From Pleurotus djamor (lineage: Eukaryota > Basidiomycota > Agaricomycetes > Agaricales > Pleurotaceae): a DNA stretch of 64,000 bases. A model generated the notes under the pieces. The model was not told the origin of the DNA. It was given only the letters and a program-made list of their open reading frames with translations, and made no database searches. Of the stretch, positions 36,262 through 47,152 are shown one piece after another. The stretch is taken from NCBI GenBank assembly GCA_029747585.1, contig JAPEVF010000013.1:1-64000 (forward strand), in the 5' to 3' direction. Within the stretch, counting starts at the first letter, position 1, and each line of letters opens with the position of its first letter. The position numbers and the translations under genes were made by a program.

Positions 36262-37842
36262 CCCTTGCAAGGTGTCGTCAAGTTCATCCCAAATGGAGCC
36301 AGTGTTGATTCTTGAACGTTGAGGCCTTGAGGAAGCAAAGGAGATCAGAGATCATCAAGCGGTACGAAAAGGCACGGTTCATCTTCCAGTCTCCCCCCCC
36401 AGCGAGCGTCTGATCCCTCCGACGGACCACGGTCCCATCTGATGACAACGCAAATGATTCTCCAGGAACGAAGGGGAACTTATCTCTCCACTAAGTATCC
36501 TCCAAGAAAATCTCGCCATCCACCTTGCCGTCACGCTCAAGTCGCAGTCGGGTCGGGGTTCGCCGAGGTATTCCCAGAATCCCAACGGGAGCGTTATAAC
36601 TTATTGTTGGTCTGTGCTGCGGTAAGTGTAAGTGCTACACTGAGGCTATAGCAACCGCCGACGAGACTCGGATTGAATCTTTTTTTTTCTTCTCATCGCT
36701 ATCGCTGGTAAGTACTGTCACACCCCTAGTAACCGGTCACATAAGCAAAAATGCGATAAATAAATGTGTTATCCCATCCGGAACCCATGAGCATGAGCAC
36801 TAGGCTAGGGAGTACAGTATGGCCTACCTGTAGATCAATTCTGAGACCAGTTCCTCCACCGAATATCTAAATATCGGATAAATAAGAGAGATGCGTGACC
36901 AAAGTTTCCGTCACAGGGAGTCCGGCCACTCCCTCCTGCGCAAGAAGGTCGTCTTCATTGCTCCGAAAAACCGGCCGAACAAGTAAAGAAGCTCATAATG
37001 ACTTGATGAACCACTCTTGGGGCAAGATTGGCGGAGAGGATGTTGAGCAGGCGAACGATTTCATGACGGGGGTGTACAAATAGGGGTCTCTCATCCATTT
37101 CCACTCTGTGCAATTACAAGCTAGCCCTAGTGTACATTTGGGGTTCCCAATACATGAGAATACACTCGAAAAGATGTACTACGCAGTTGGAATTTCTCAA
37201 TTTGAGAATGAGATGAGTTATCGCTTGCTGACCGGTTTCTGTGTGTGACCGGTGTGACTGTGCGTGACAGTACAGATCGAGCTCGCTCCGAACTCTCAAG
37301 GGGATGGGAAAATGGGAACCAACAAAATATACTTACAACACTCGCCACAACCCCAGGGCCATGCTTAACAAGCAACTTTCCTTTATGTAGCGGCGACAAG
37401 TTGGGCTACGGCTTCCAGTCACCAGTGCCACGAAATGGGCCCATCACATTATACATATCGAACAAAACATGTCGACGGCACGATGCATATGGAAAGCTCT
37501 ACTCTAATGGATCGCTCGTCCAAGTACTTATACCGCCAACGCCCGCGTTGATGAGTTGGACGACCTTCTTCCTGAAGGCTGAACCTGATATATATCGATT
37601 TCCGTGAGACACATCACAGTGTGTCCAATTATAAAGACCTCCTGTAGGACTTTCGACAGGCTAGTAGCAAGCTAGTAGTCATAGGAAGATGCCATTGGGG
37701 GGAACGTTGGGGTCTTGGGATCATACAGTAGAGTATGCGCGACATTGCTCCATAGGACCATAGATGATAGTGGCCATATTGTAGAGTATACTAGTAGTAC
37801 ATTTTGATATTCGAGATCCCTTTTATTTAACCCCCCCAATAC
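36262..37842. other. No gene recognised
   Basis: No supported gene. A minus-strand piece ending at a GTAAGT signal near 37340 (KGKLLVKHGPGVVASV) could be an exon scrap, but no family was recognised and no continuation was found. Confidence 0.4.
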
Positions 37843-38023
37843 CCAGTTACTTAATAATAAATATGAGGCTCGCCAGTTCTGCCAGTACCCCAGTAGAGGT
37901 GGTAGCGCCAGTAAGTGTAACCGCCACTGGAATCGGTCAAGCCCCACTGGATCCAGTATTATAAGGTGTACTGGAGTCCTGGGAAAAGTTAAAACTGGAA
38001 GAACTGGTTCCAGTTCATCCAGT
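37843..38023. repeat. Dense array of ACTGG/CCAGT pentamers
   Basis: Thirteen copies of CCAGT or its complement ACTGG lie in 181 bp, in mixed orientation (for example 37843, 37873, 37882, 37890, 37908, 37926, 37946, 37953, 37970, 37994, 38003, 38010 and 38019). Fewer than one would be expected by chance. Such arrays are seen as subterminal motifs of hAT-like transposons and as protein-binding clusters. The boundary words AAATATGA (about 37857) and TCATATTT (about 38023) are in inverted orientation. Confidence 0.6.
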
Positions 38024-38601
38024 CATATTTGATCTTACTGATCGGCGAGCTATTGAGAAACGGAAACACGGGAGTCCAATTTCGCTTTTGCTTTCGGGCT
38101 TGCATCTGCACGTGTTGATGCTGTGAGGAGAGAGAGACCGAGCTCCGTCAACTCCAGAGACCACCGAGAAATTAGATTAAGTACGTGGTGATGAAGTGGG
38201 GCTTGCTCTGGATGAAAAGCGAATGAACCTTCTGTTTTTTTTCAGTTTCAGTTTCTGGTTCAGGGGAAGGGGAAGGAAAGGAAAGGAGCGTCTCCTATCG
38301 ACTTCGTCACAGATACTTACCGTCTCTACTCTACTCTACTTATGGCTGTGGGACTCGTGACAGAAACACGTCTTCTAGCCAGTCAGTTGGACGCTATCCA
38401 CACAAGACGAGGGATGTGACTCTGACAGGAAGTGTCCTCTAGAGGAGTATCTAGTGTAGATGCGAATCATTGCTCCGCCGCTTGCTTGTCAACTTACTAT
38501 AATCAACTCTGATTTATCCAAGCCTCACAAGTTGATTTACTCTTCTGTGGAGAGTACACATCATTCCCCTCCTACAGTCTTCAGTCCCAATCCCTATCCA
38601 C
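38024..38601. other. 3' flank of GST copy 2
   Basis: No gene. The part after about 38430 resembles 49290-49480, the 3' flank of the intact GST gene, so the duplication includes flanking DNA. Confidence 0.45.
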
Positions 38602-39396
38602 CTACCGCAGCGAAACCGCACACGATCCCAGCTTCTCCAGGTGAAACGCCTAACACATAACACACACATCAGCATATGCAACGGACATCTCTTGCTTTCC
38701 ATTCTTTATCAACACTTATTTCAGAGTAGAGTTACTCACCTTATCGAACGTCTCACAGACAGACTCCCTCCCCGTCACCCTCCCCAAATACGCTTGATAT
38801 TTCACGAACTTCGGGGACGTCTGGACTTCCGTATGGGCTTTCACACCTTCGCCTAGCGGTAATGAACCCATGTCGAAATCTAGGAAAGCGTCGATGTCGA
38901 GGAACCATGCAGCAGTGATGGCGTCGGGGAGTGTGAACTTTTCTCCCATCATAAATTTCCCTTTCGTGTTGTCTCTCGAGGAAGAAGCTCCATCCCCTCC
39001 TTCCTCCTTCTCCTCTTTCTCCTCCCCCTCCGCAACTTCCGCAACGTCAGGTAAGAACCTCTGAAACGCTTCAATCTCCCGTACAATCCCCTCCCGCACT
39101 CCCTTCCTCAAGAATCAAGATACAATCCAAGAATACCGGTTGAATCGTCGTCATCACGACATTGATATAAAACCGCGCCTTCCCCCTCTCCCACGCATCA
39201 CCAGGCAACAGTTTACCTCCGCCTTCACCTTCAGAAGTGATATCATTGACGAACTCGACGATTACCATCCTCTCTGCGAGATTACTCTACTCTATACGAG
39301 TCACTGAGCTGATACGATTCATTAGACGGCTGTTCGGCGGGTGTTCGTGGTCCGTAAGTGATCGCAGGTACTTTTTCGAGCGGGCTGATGGCTTTG
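38602..39396 (-). pseudogene. Truncated glutathione S-transferase-like copy
   Basis: It aligns with the intact gene at 49486-50464. The last exon is 38649-38602. The main exon from about 38740 upward codes for the helical C-terminal GST domain (KFTLPDAITAAWFLDIDAFL) with an enlarged acidic loop (EEKEEKEEGG). Toward the 5' side there is a frame change near 39110 and an insertion near 39280 that repeats TCGTAT. Homology then stops at 39396 inside SPLEKVPA. The thioredoxin-like N-terminal half and the first exon are missing, so no glutathione site can form. Confidence 0.78.
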
Positions 39397-39403
39397 TCAG
39401 ACA

Positions 39404-39868
39404 ATGCGTATAGCCCTCCGGAATTCGGGACGCCTTCCATCTACTGCTCCTTTCCCATGGAATCCCGGCCGGAAATTCTCCTTCAATTTTTCAACATTGA
39501 TTCCCTTCCACAAGGCATCCCTAGTCTCGCTTCGCTGCATCACTCCTGGGAAAGTAGGACTGGCACGATTATTTACAGTTATCGCCGCTGAAAGCGTTCG
39601 AACTTTGGTAATGGACGATTGCAGCCCCCTTCTCCTCGAGATGCTTGTTAAGCGGAAGGATGCGCCGTATCCTTCCCTCCCGAGGTTAGAGTGTCTGTGG
39701 TTCAAGAACACCAGGTTCCGCAGCGAGGAAAATATGCTCCTCTACGCAATTCTCGCACAGAGAACGAGAGATTTGATCTCTGTAAAGAAGGTTGTGTTGG
39801 AGAAGTGCGATACTGCGCGCTTGGAAATTGGGGAACTGAGCTGTCTTGTTGAAGTGGTGCCGAAATAA
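39404..39868 (+). pseudogene. C-terminal fragment of an F-box/LRR gene (F4-like)
   Basis: The open frame contains SVRTLVMDDCSPLLLEMLVK, then LECLWFKNTRF and a C-terminal block. This is the same order as near the end of F4 (SIQTLEVSHCDPSLLGEL, ELECLVLKHDMF). There is no F-box or start. The fragment begins right where homology of the truncated GST ends, so one breakpoint probably joined the two partial genes. Confidence 0.6.
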
Positions 39869-41742
39869 CGGCAGGAGGGCGAAGGGAGTGCAGTGCAGTG
39901 CACTCAGCGCTGACGTATAAATGTAAATACATAGATTAATCTATCTATTTTACTCATAGAAGGATTACCAACTTCAAGAGTCCCAAGTGTTCTCGTCGCC
40001 AGACAATGAGGTGTCTCCGACNTCCTGACCCCCTAGCTATCACGTGACCGAGGTGACGCGTTCCCTTACCACTGAGTTACCTTGCAAAATTCAAAGGTGG
40101 ACATCTTTCGTACCACCATGACCCACAACACCCTGGGCCCGNATTTAACTTCCTCGATAACTACTTGAACTTGGGGCACACCTCTTCCATCGAATCTGAG
40201 TCCGGATAGCGCTTGACGTTCGAGCAAGTTCAACTTGGCATGTGCCATGTGGCATGTTCATTTGACTCACGACGTACGGATTTTCTGCAGTCTCATTTCG
40301 CCGTCTTGAAGTTGAAGTCTACCGCGAAGCTCGAGCTCGATCGATTCAGACTCCTAATAACTATGACTTGGCCGAGAGAATTCCCTTTGGGATGACGGAG
40401 GAAATGGGGCCTGTCACTAGCAACTTTCAAGGCGACTTGGTGCGTCCGTGGCTTCCTCTCATTGTGCTATATCTCTAAACGACTGCGGATAGGAACTACA
40501 GCGCTCGAGCTGCTTCTGACGATGAAGCCTACTGTGATTTCAACGCGGAACAATCTCAGATACCAGATACCCAAGCTAACAGTCGCCCAGACTTGTGGTT
40601 ATTCGAACCGTGTGTATTGATCGTGTTCACCCTGCATATCAAAACACTCACACTTCCCGCTCATTAGCAAACGCCTTCGTCGCTCCCAGGTGCCTCCCAT
40701 GATGTCTACGCTGCCAGCCGTGTACCTCGAGTCCAGAATCGAAACGCGAGGAACTTCCGAACTGGGCTTCACTCACAGCTTTCTTTCTTCCACCCTCTGT
40801 GCTCTTCGTTGAGTACGGCAATTGGTAGCGAGAGTACGAGGACAAGTAACGATGGAGAATGCTGGCGACGGCTGGGTTGATGGACACGATAGCGGTCTTG
40901 GGGAGGATATGGTGGCGGCCGATGTAAACACGCACATTCGAGGACGAGAACGAGAACGAGTAGTGGTGGATCACGACATCCTCCCCATACATCACTTCTC
41001 CTCCCCTACCCCCTCAAGTCATTCCTGCTCAAATCACTCACGCGGGGAGATCCTATTCCAGTCGTCATCGACCTTCGCTACAAGCTAGAGACTCTCCTAC
41101 CCAACCTCGGCAAACCGTCAACGTCTCAATGGTCAAATGCTCGATGCACAAGGGCTACCCTCCTTTCCGCTACTCCCTCCTCAGCCAAGCCCTCTGCTGT
41201 TTTTACCTCGCGCTCAATGACAACACCGTCCCTATCCCTGCCTTCGAGCATGTCATGTTGACCCCGTGTATTAGCGGCTTAGCTCAACTCATGGAAGAAC
41301 ACCGCTTGCACCCATCCAAATTCAAGTTTCCTCGGGGTTCGGACGTGCGCAATCAATGTGACCGCCACGATTTCGAGAAGATGAGCTCTCGACATGGTCT
41401 TTTTCCAGTCCGTAGAGTATACACAAATGCTTGTTTTCAACCGCAACGTTTGTAGGCCTAGTCGGCAGTCATTCGTAACAACATATATCTAGACATGGAC
41501 TTGCTTTACCACATGGACAGACCCTCCTCATTTACTCATGTCTTTGTCTATCGTGCCTCTGCTTACTTGGTTCGATGTTCCTCTTTTCTTCTTATATATT
41601 CGTCGTTCTACGGTTTTCTTGACATCATGAACTACTTTGTGCTTGATGCTTGAATTGATGTCTTTCAGATATTGCGCGCCTGGTCAATAAAACTAGTTCC
41701 CAACCGGGTTCGGCGCCAGTGTTCTTTTGTTCCGCTACCATC
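39869..41742. other. No gene recognised
   Basis: Long stretch without a supportable gene. Short frames (for example around 40822-41088 and 41129-41455 plus) lack recognisable domains. N characters occur at 40021 and 40142. Confidence 0.45.
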
Positions 41743-42956
41743 ATGACGCAAGGTTCGTGTAAGAATTGGTGCGTTGATGCTTTGACTGAGTACCCAACAC
41801 TAGGAATACCCACCGAGATTTGGATGATGATCCTTCTAGAGCTTGGATCACCACATCGAAACAAGCTTCATCCATTCCTCACCGTTTCCCGTCGACTCCA
41901 TGAACTCGTCCTCCCCCTCATATACGAAGTCATCCTACTCGGCGAACTCAGGTACAACAGCGATGGATCGACGATCATGCTAGCCGGCAGTCAATCGTCC
42001 ATTAATATTTCCCGCCTCCCGTCCCTTCTCCTTGCATTGCAAGCAAACAGCACACTTTCAGAAACCGTTACTACGTTTGTCCAGGACGATGATGACCCAA
42101 ATTCCCTCGATACGCTCTGCAGCATCCTCAGTCATCTGCGTTGTCTCCAGCGCCTTGATCTCTATGTCAGGAACCCGAGAGAACTCACCAAAGTCATCAA
42201 ATCATTACCGACATCGGTTGCGCTAACCCACCTTTCCACGCTAATTTTTGACGGGTGCGAGGCTTTGACACACTTCTTACAAAGCCAGGGCACGTCTCTG
42301 CGGTTTCTTTCTACGAGCTTTGGATTTTCGGACTCGTTGCCCGCGTCTTTGGAAGTATTGGAAACATTTCAGGGATGCGGTGAGGGCATTTGGGATGATC
42401 TCGCTCGAATTCCATCGATCAAGCACCTGGATACACTCACGTTTGATACGTTGCTTGTGAAAAGCCTGGAAGTTTTGCTCCCCAACCTGATTTCCCTAAG
42501 GACGCAAGCGTTCGCTTCATATGACGCTCTAGCGGTGATTGGACCCCATCTCAAGTCACTTGAATACCTACGTATTTCAGAACCATCGCCGGATGATCCA
42601 AATGACCCTGCGGTGAGTCCTTCCACGGGCAGTGGACGTTCAGATGTATTCATGTCTTGATCTAGAATTATGTCCGAGATCTCGCGCAGATATCCTCCAA
42701 GACCCTCATCTACATCCATTACTGTCGACCTGTTTTCGACGCTGACACAGAAAGATCGAGGTTGGCGGCGATATTCGAGAGATATCCTTCTCTATTGGCT
42801 GTTGATGTTGACCATAACGAAGGGGTTGACGAGCTCACCTCTGAGGGTATATACCGTTTCCATCGGCACACGACATGCCCAGCTCAAGTAGCTGTTCGCC
42901 GTCCATATGTGTTTGAAGCTTGGTGGGAGCCAATCGCAGAATCACTCGCCGTTTGA
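41743..42956 (+). CDS. S3: F-box protein of the short family
   Basis: ATG 41743 in a good context (CCATCATGA). An intron at 42613-42665 (53 nt, GTGAGT...TCTAG) joins exons in phase 0, at the same place as in S1 and S4. The stop is TGA 42954-42956; 386 residues. By comparison with S1 and S4, a further 51-nt intron at 41753-41803 (phase 1, just before the F-box) is likely, giving 369 residues; the unspliced frame is open too. The F-box reads IPTEIWMMILLELGSPHR, then FLTVSRRLHELVLPLIYE. The middle is leucine-rich. The end has FERYPSLLAVDV and FEAWWEPIAESL, the conserved WW motif of the family. Probable SCF substrate receptor, by family. Confidence 0.8.
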
Positions 42957-43599
42957 AACTAGTCGGTACGTGTTCAACGCAACTTAACGGTGCTGAAATA
43001 TGGAAACTCAGCCTTTGCCAATTTTCTACACTAGTATTCGCTCAATTGTCTTCCTCGACGAATTAGACCTGAGCTGAATATACTGAAGACATCAGTACTC
43101 TGTGAAGCGTACCGAAGTCAACGGTTTCGAACTTAACGTCTCAGTTCGGAGCCTTCAAGTTTCCCACTACCACACTGTAGAGTACAACGCAAATTGCTCA
43201 GCATCAAAGGCATGATTGTATTCATACAGAGCGTGACGCGTGACGGAGCAAGTGTGTTAGTGCGGTCGACTGCAACTCAGGTTGAACGCCACAAGACACA
43301 GCCTAGTAGACAACAGGTTAGGAGCGCACAGAGTAAGTACGCGCCAATCACGGTGGTAAAAAGGCAAGAACCTGTCGGTACTTCCACTACTCCTGGCCTT
43401 GAAGATCTTCTTGAATTCTCTCGAAATTCTGGACTCAGGAATCGTATGCGTCGATGCGACGACAGGATGATTGAGAGGATACATTTTCAGAACCCTTCGA
43501 GGTCTCCTCTAGCGGGGGGGNCGATGATTAACTACAAAAGGAGCTCAAGTCAGCCGCAAGTCTACGGTAACGGTGTTTGATCTACCCACTTACCCCGTC
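42957..43599. other. No gene recognised
   Basis: Spacer between S3 and SGNH copy B; an N at 43521. No supported gene. Confidence 0.4.
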
Positions 43600-44600
43600 A
43601 TGCGAAGACTCTTCACTATTGTCAACATCTTGGCCGTATTACGGCTTGTCCTTGGAATCGGCGTTGCACCAGGTCAAATCACCGACTTCGTAACCTTCGG
43701 CGACTCCTACACCGACATCGTCACGCGAGGTGATGGTCCAGACGCCCAATCCTGGCCAATCTACGCGCAGATGCTCTCGGGGGCGAAGCTCCATCCCTTC
43801 GCCAAAGCCGCTGCAACATGCTCGGTCAACATTACCTTTCCTTCCAGATCTGTCTTTGAGTATCAACTGCCAAGCTATTTCAATGAGACCTCGAGTGGTC
43901 GACTCGTTTTGGACCCGGAGAAGACAGTGTATACGCTGTGGATTGGGACGAACGACGTCGGAGTGATGTCGCTGCTGACAGGGAAGAGCAACGCGTCAGT
44001 CGTGGATGTGATCAACTGCTCCACAAACTGGGTGCAGACTTTATACGACAGTGGTGCGCGTTATTTCATCTTCCAGAATGTAGGTCATTAGTCTTATCAA
44101 GTCATCGTTATCGGGGAGAAAATTCTGAAGGACATACCTCACTCGATGCCATCCGTAGATGATACCCCTTCAGCTTGCTCCCATGTACTACGGCAACATC
44201 TTCATGAAGGAGCTGGTTCTGTCAGGCAACGCAATCGCGAAGCTTAGCCTCGAGAAGATGGCGAAAAATCTGGATGGTGCGCATATCGGTGAGAATGAAT
44301 TGATGCCGTACGGTCAGAGAGCTAGACTTACTGAGAACCCGTTCTATTGGTAGCTCTCTTCGATTCCTATGGCTTGTTCTTGGACATGGTCATGAAGCCA
44401 AAGCTATACTTGAATGGGACGGTGCCACCAAACGTGAGGGGATTCATCAACGGATGCTTGGCAAACATATGCGTGAATGTGAAAGGTCCTGCAAAGGATA
44501 GTTTCTATGGTAAGTGAGGCGGATAATTGGACAGCAAAAGGAGACTCACGGTTACATTGGGAAGGGGAATGGAAGCCAGTGGGCAACATGGTTGAATTGA
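43600..44600 (+). CDS. SGNH (GDSL/CE16-like) hydrolase copy B, 3' end damaged
   Basis: Exons 43600-44079, 44159-44288 and 44354-44509; the first two have the same lengths (480 and 130 nt) as in copy A. A secretion signal (MRRLFTIVNILAVLRLVLGI) is followed by the intact catalytic block FVTFGDSYTD and later TLWIGTNDVG. The family hydrolyses ester bonds, in CE16 acetyl groups on plant polysaccharides. The 3' part is broken in two ways. Exon 3 lacks one base just before its GTAAGT donor (GATAGTTTCTATG against GATAGTTATCTGTG in A). The next exon has lost the stretch that should code for the catalytic His block HPSEQ, leaving only the final residues before TGA 44598-44600. The His block is present in copy C. 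The product is probably inactive. Confidence 0.75.
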
Positions 44601-44639
44601 AAGACGACTAGGGTAGTTACACAAGTATAGTAGATCAAG

Positions 44640-46760
44640 GAGAATTGAAGCTAACGTCCAAGGAAGAAGAGGTATCAATGAGTACTACTCTACAATTGGC
44701 GTCGATGGTCGGCGAAAACAACATGAATATACTTAGAGATGTCAAAGGTTTGTACTCGTGGAGAGGAAATGGGTAAGGAGAAGTGAATAGCGGAGTATGT
44801 AGAGGGGCCAAAGAAGGGATACACTGATAGCAAGATAGTCGTAGGCAACGAAGCTTGCGTGAACAGAAACAACGGTAACGAAGTCCACGAGTGATGTCCA
44901 TTGATACAATTGTGTCTGCGACAGAGTCCATAATTGAGAGCGGGGATGCAAGAACCAACAAGTAGCACAACATCAAGTCATGTGGGAGATAGAGGCAGAG
45001 ACTCGAACGTTACTCGAAGGCACTAGACTTGGAGGGCATCTCCATGACGTCGGTATCGGTACAAGTGTCGACGGACTGGGGATCTGTGAGGTCGTGGTTA
45101 CCATCCGCGTTGAATCGTCCGTGATGCACGCGTACGGTGGGTATGGACAGGTTTGTAGGGAACAAATGACGGTCATGAGCTTTGATCCATTCGTCATGTC
45201 GGAATTGATTCCCCATCCTCAGCCGGCCTTGGAGAGCGCGCAGCTCGGGCACCGACGACTGAACTATCGTGATGGAAGGCGAGCTAGCATCAGCAACGCC
45301 GACGACCACGAGGGGGGCATAATGTCGAAGACAGGGTTGATACGCTTGGGAACGGATAACTTGTAGCCGCAGGTGACCGGCGACAGCGAAGCATGAATGG
45401 ATTATGAGGAGGAACGAGTGCCCGAGATTGGGGACCGGCTCTGTGATGTGTTCGCTTTGATGTTAGTTCGCGGTTGTGAGTCAAGGAGAACCACTTACGC
45501 GAGGAAGAATCCAACTTCTCGGTTCCCTTATCCAGCACCACAACCGCCTGAGTAACCTGTGTCACCTCTTTGATGTGACGTCTTGAGACGATCTGCAGAG
45601 CCGAGAGTTGGCAAGTAGCACTCGAGCTTTGTGGGTACGGATGGAGAGTCATCGACACGACCTTGATAGGTAGGACAGGTCTCAGAGAGGAACGAGAGGG
45701 GAGGAGCTCAGAAACTCACCAAGGACCATGAGCTCGATCAGCGAAAACCTCCTAGCGTCATTGACCTTCGAACTAGCCTAGCTTTCAGAGGGAGTGACAT
45801 GAACGTCCGAGGAACAAAGAGGTGGCTTCGAGTCGAGGGTATCATGCGCGAGTCCTACTGGAAGTTTGGTGACCGTCGCCAGTACGATGTCATTCACAGG
45901 TGTAGCCGCAGCAGCGTGGAATCTGCGAGTACATGATAATGGGAGCGTCGTGGATCGGACGGAGCTTCAGCGGCATGACCTCAATAGATGTAACGATCTC
46001 AGAGGGAAACAACAGGGAAGGTGTTCAGGAACTCACCAGGTTCCGAAAGGAAGAGCAAGAAACCTCCACCATCGACCTTTATTGCGTTGGGCAGAGCGGA
46101 ATGAGCACGAATTTGAGGGAGGCGATGTGCGTGGGTTTCAAAGCAGTTGCGTGTTCAGACGCTACGAATGATGGGAACCTGCGGCTTCGAGTTGGGAATC
46201 CAAGAGCAATTCAGAGATTCAAAGAGAGTGGAGGGGAGCAAAGACGAGTCATTCTGGAAGCTATGGCTTGTCTTAGATGAGGAGAAGAGGAACGAAGAAT
46301 GGAAGACTCACGAAGCATGGACCATGAACTCGAAATCAACCTGTCCCAGCAAGAGGGTTATGACGGCTTGAGAGAAGCCGGTGACAACGTCTGAGAGAGG
46401 GGGATACATTCATTGTGGCTACAAAAGGTCTGAGAGAGACACCGAAAAGAAGGGCAGAAACTCACTTGCAAGCGGGTTTCACTACCCAAACCTAGGTTCA
46501 AAATCCCGGAGAGGTATCTGCAATGAGTAGACTGTAGTCGGAAGGAATCGGGGTTGACAACTAAGCACCGGGCTTTCAGTGACGAGCTCTATTGCATCTG
46601 ATCAAGGTTAGTACGAGGAGGAAAGAAAGGGGAAAGAATATACAGTAAGAAGACGGCTCCCAGGACGGCCACTGCCCAACTGCGCAAAACGGGAGGCAGG
46701 GCATGACAAGTGCTTAGAGAATCATGGATCCTATTTGTGAGAGACGTGTTCATGGTGCTT
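44640..46760 (-). pseudogene. R6: copy of the unrecognised multi-exon gene
   Basis: It reads on the minus strand. The first exon near 46710-46640 codes RSWAVAVLGAVFLLYIL, a hydrophobic anchor without the stop seen in R5. Further pieces are GQVDFEFMVHAS at a GTGAGT donor (about 46312), TQAVVVLDKGTEKLDSSSR (about 45560-45500), YKLSVPKRINPVFDIMPP (about 45370-45310), and RFNADGNHDLTDPQSVDTCT (about 45105-45060). Donors and acceptors match R5, with intron wording such as CCTCTCTGAGACCTGTCC. Frame changes still occur between pieces, so it is probably not functional, but it is the best copy for rebuilding the gene model. Confidence 0.45.
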
Positions 46761-47152
46761 GAATGTTCTTTGAAGGGGATGATGTAGGGAGTTGTTCGAG
46801 TTCCGAGGAAATGAGTGACTAGTGACTGAGAAGAACAGATGAAGGTGGAAAATTTAGACGCTCAGATACTTAGGGGAACGCTCCCCTAATCTAGAGGAGT
46901 GAATACCTCGCTACCTTGTTGAACGTCCTTCTCGATTGACCTTAGTAATGGGTTCGGCGCAGACTGTGACCTGCTCGAGATATCGTCAAGGTTCTGAAAT
47001 GGTAATCTTTACATTGTCGTTACAAGTATCAAGGATACAGTCTGTCATACAGATTCGTAAAGCATCATATAAAATCATAAAATTCAATGTCATATCCTCC
47101 ATGAGACTAAATTCTTCTTTTCTCGCTGGTGAAGCACAACCCATCCTTCGAC
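46761..47152. other. 3' flank of F6
   Basis: No gene. It matches the 3' flank of F5 and includes the AGGGGA-ACGC-TCCCCT hairpin at 46873-46888. Confidence 0.45.

Noticed and set aside
36442..36651. Short open frame after the MITE as a small gene
   Set aside because: No homology, no splice support, and composition like surrounding non-coding DNA.
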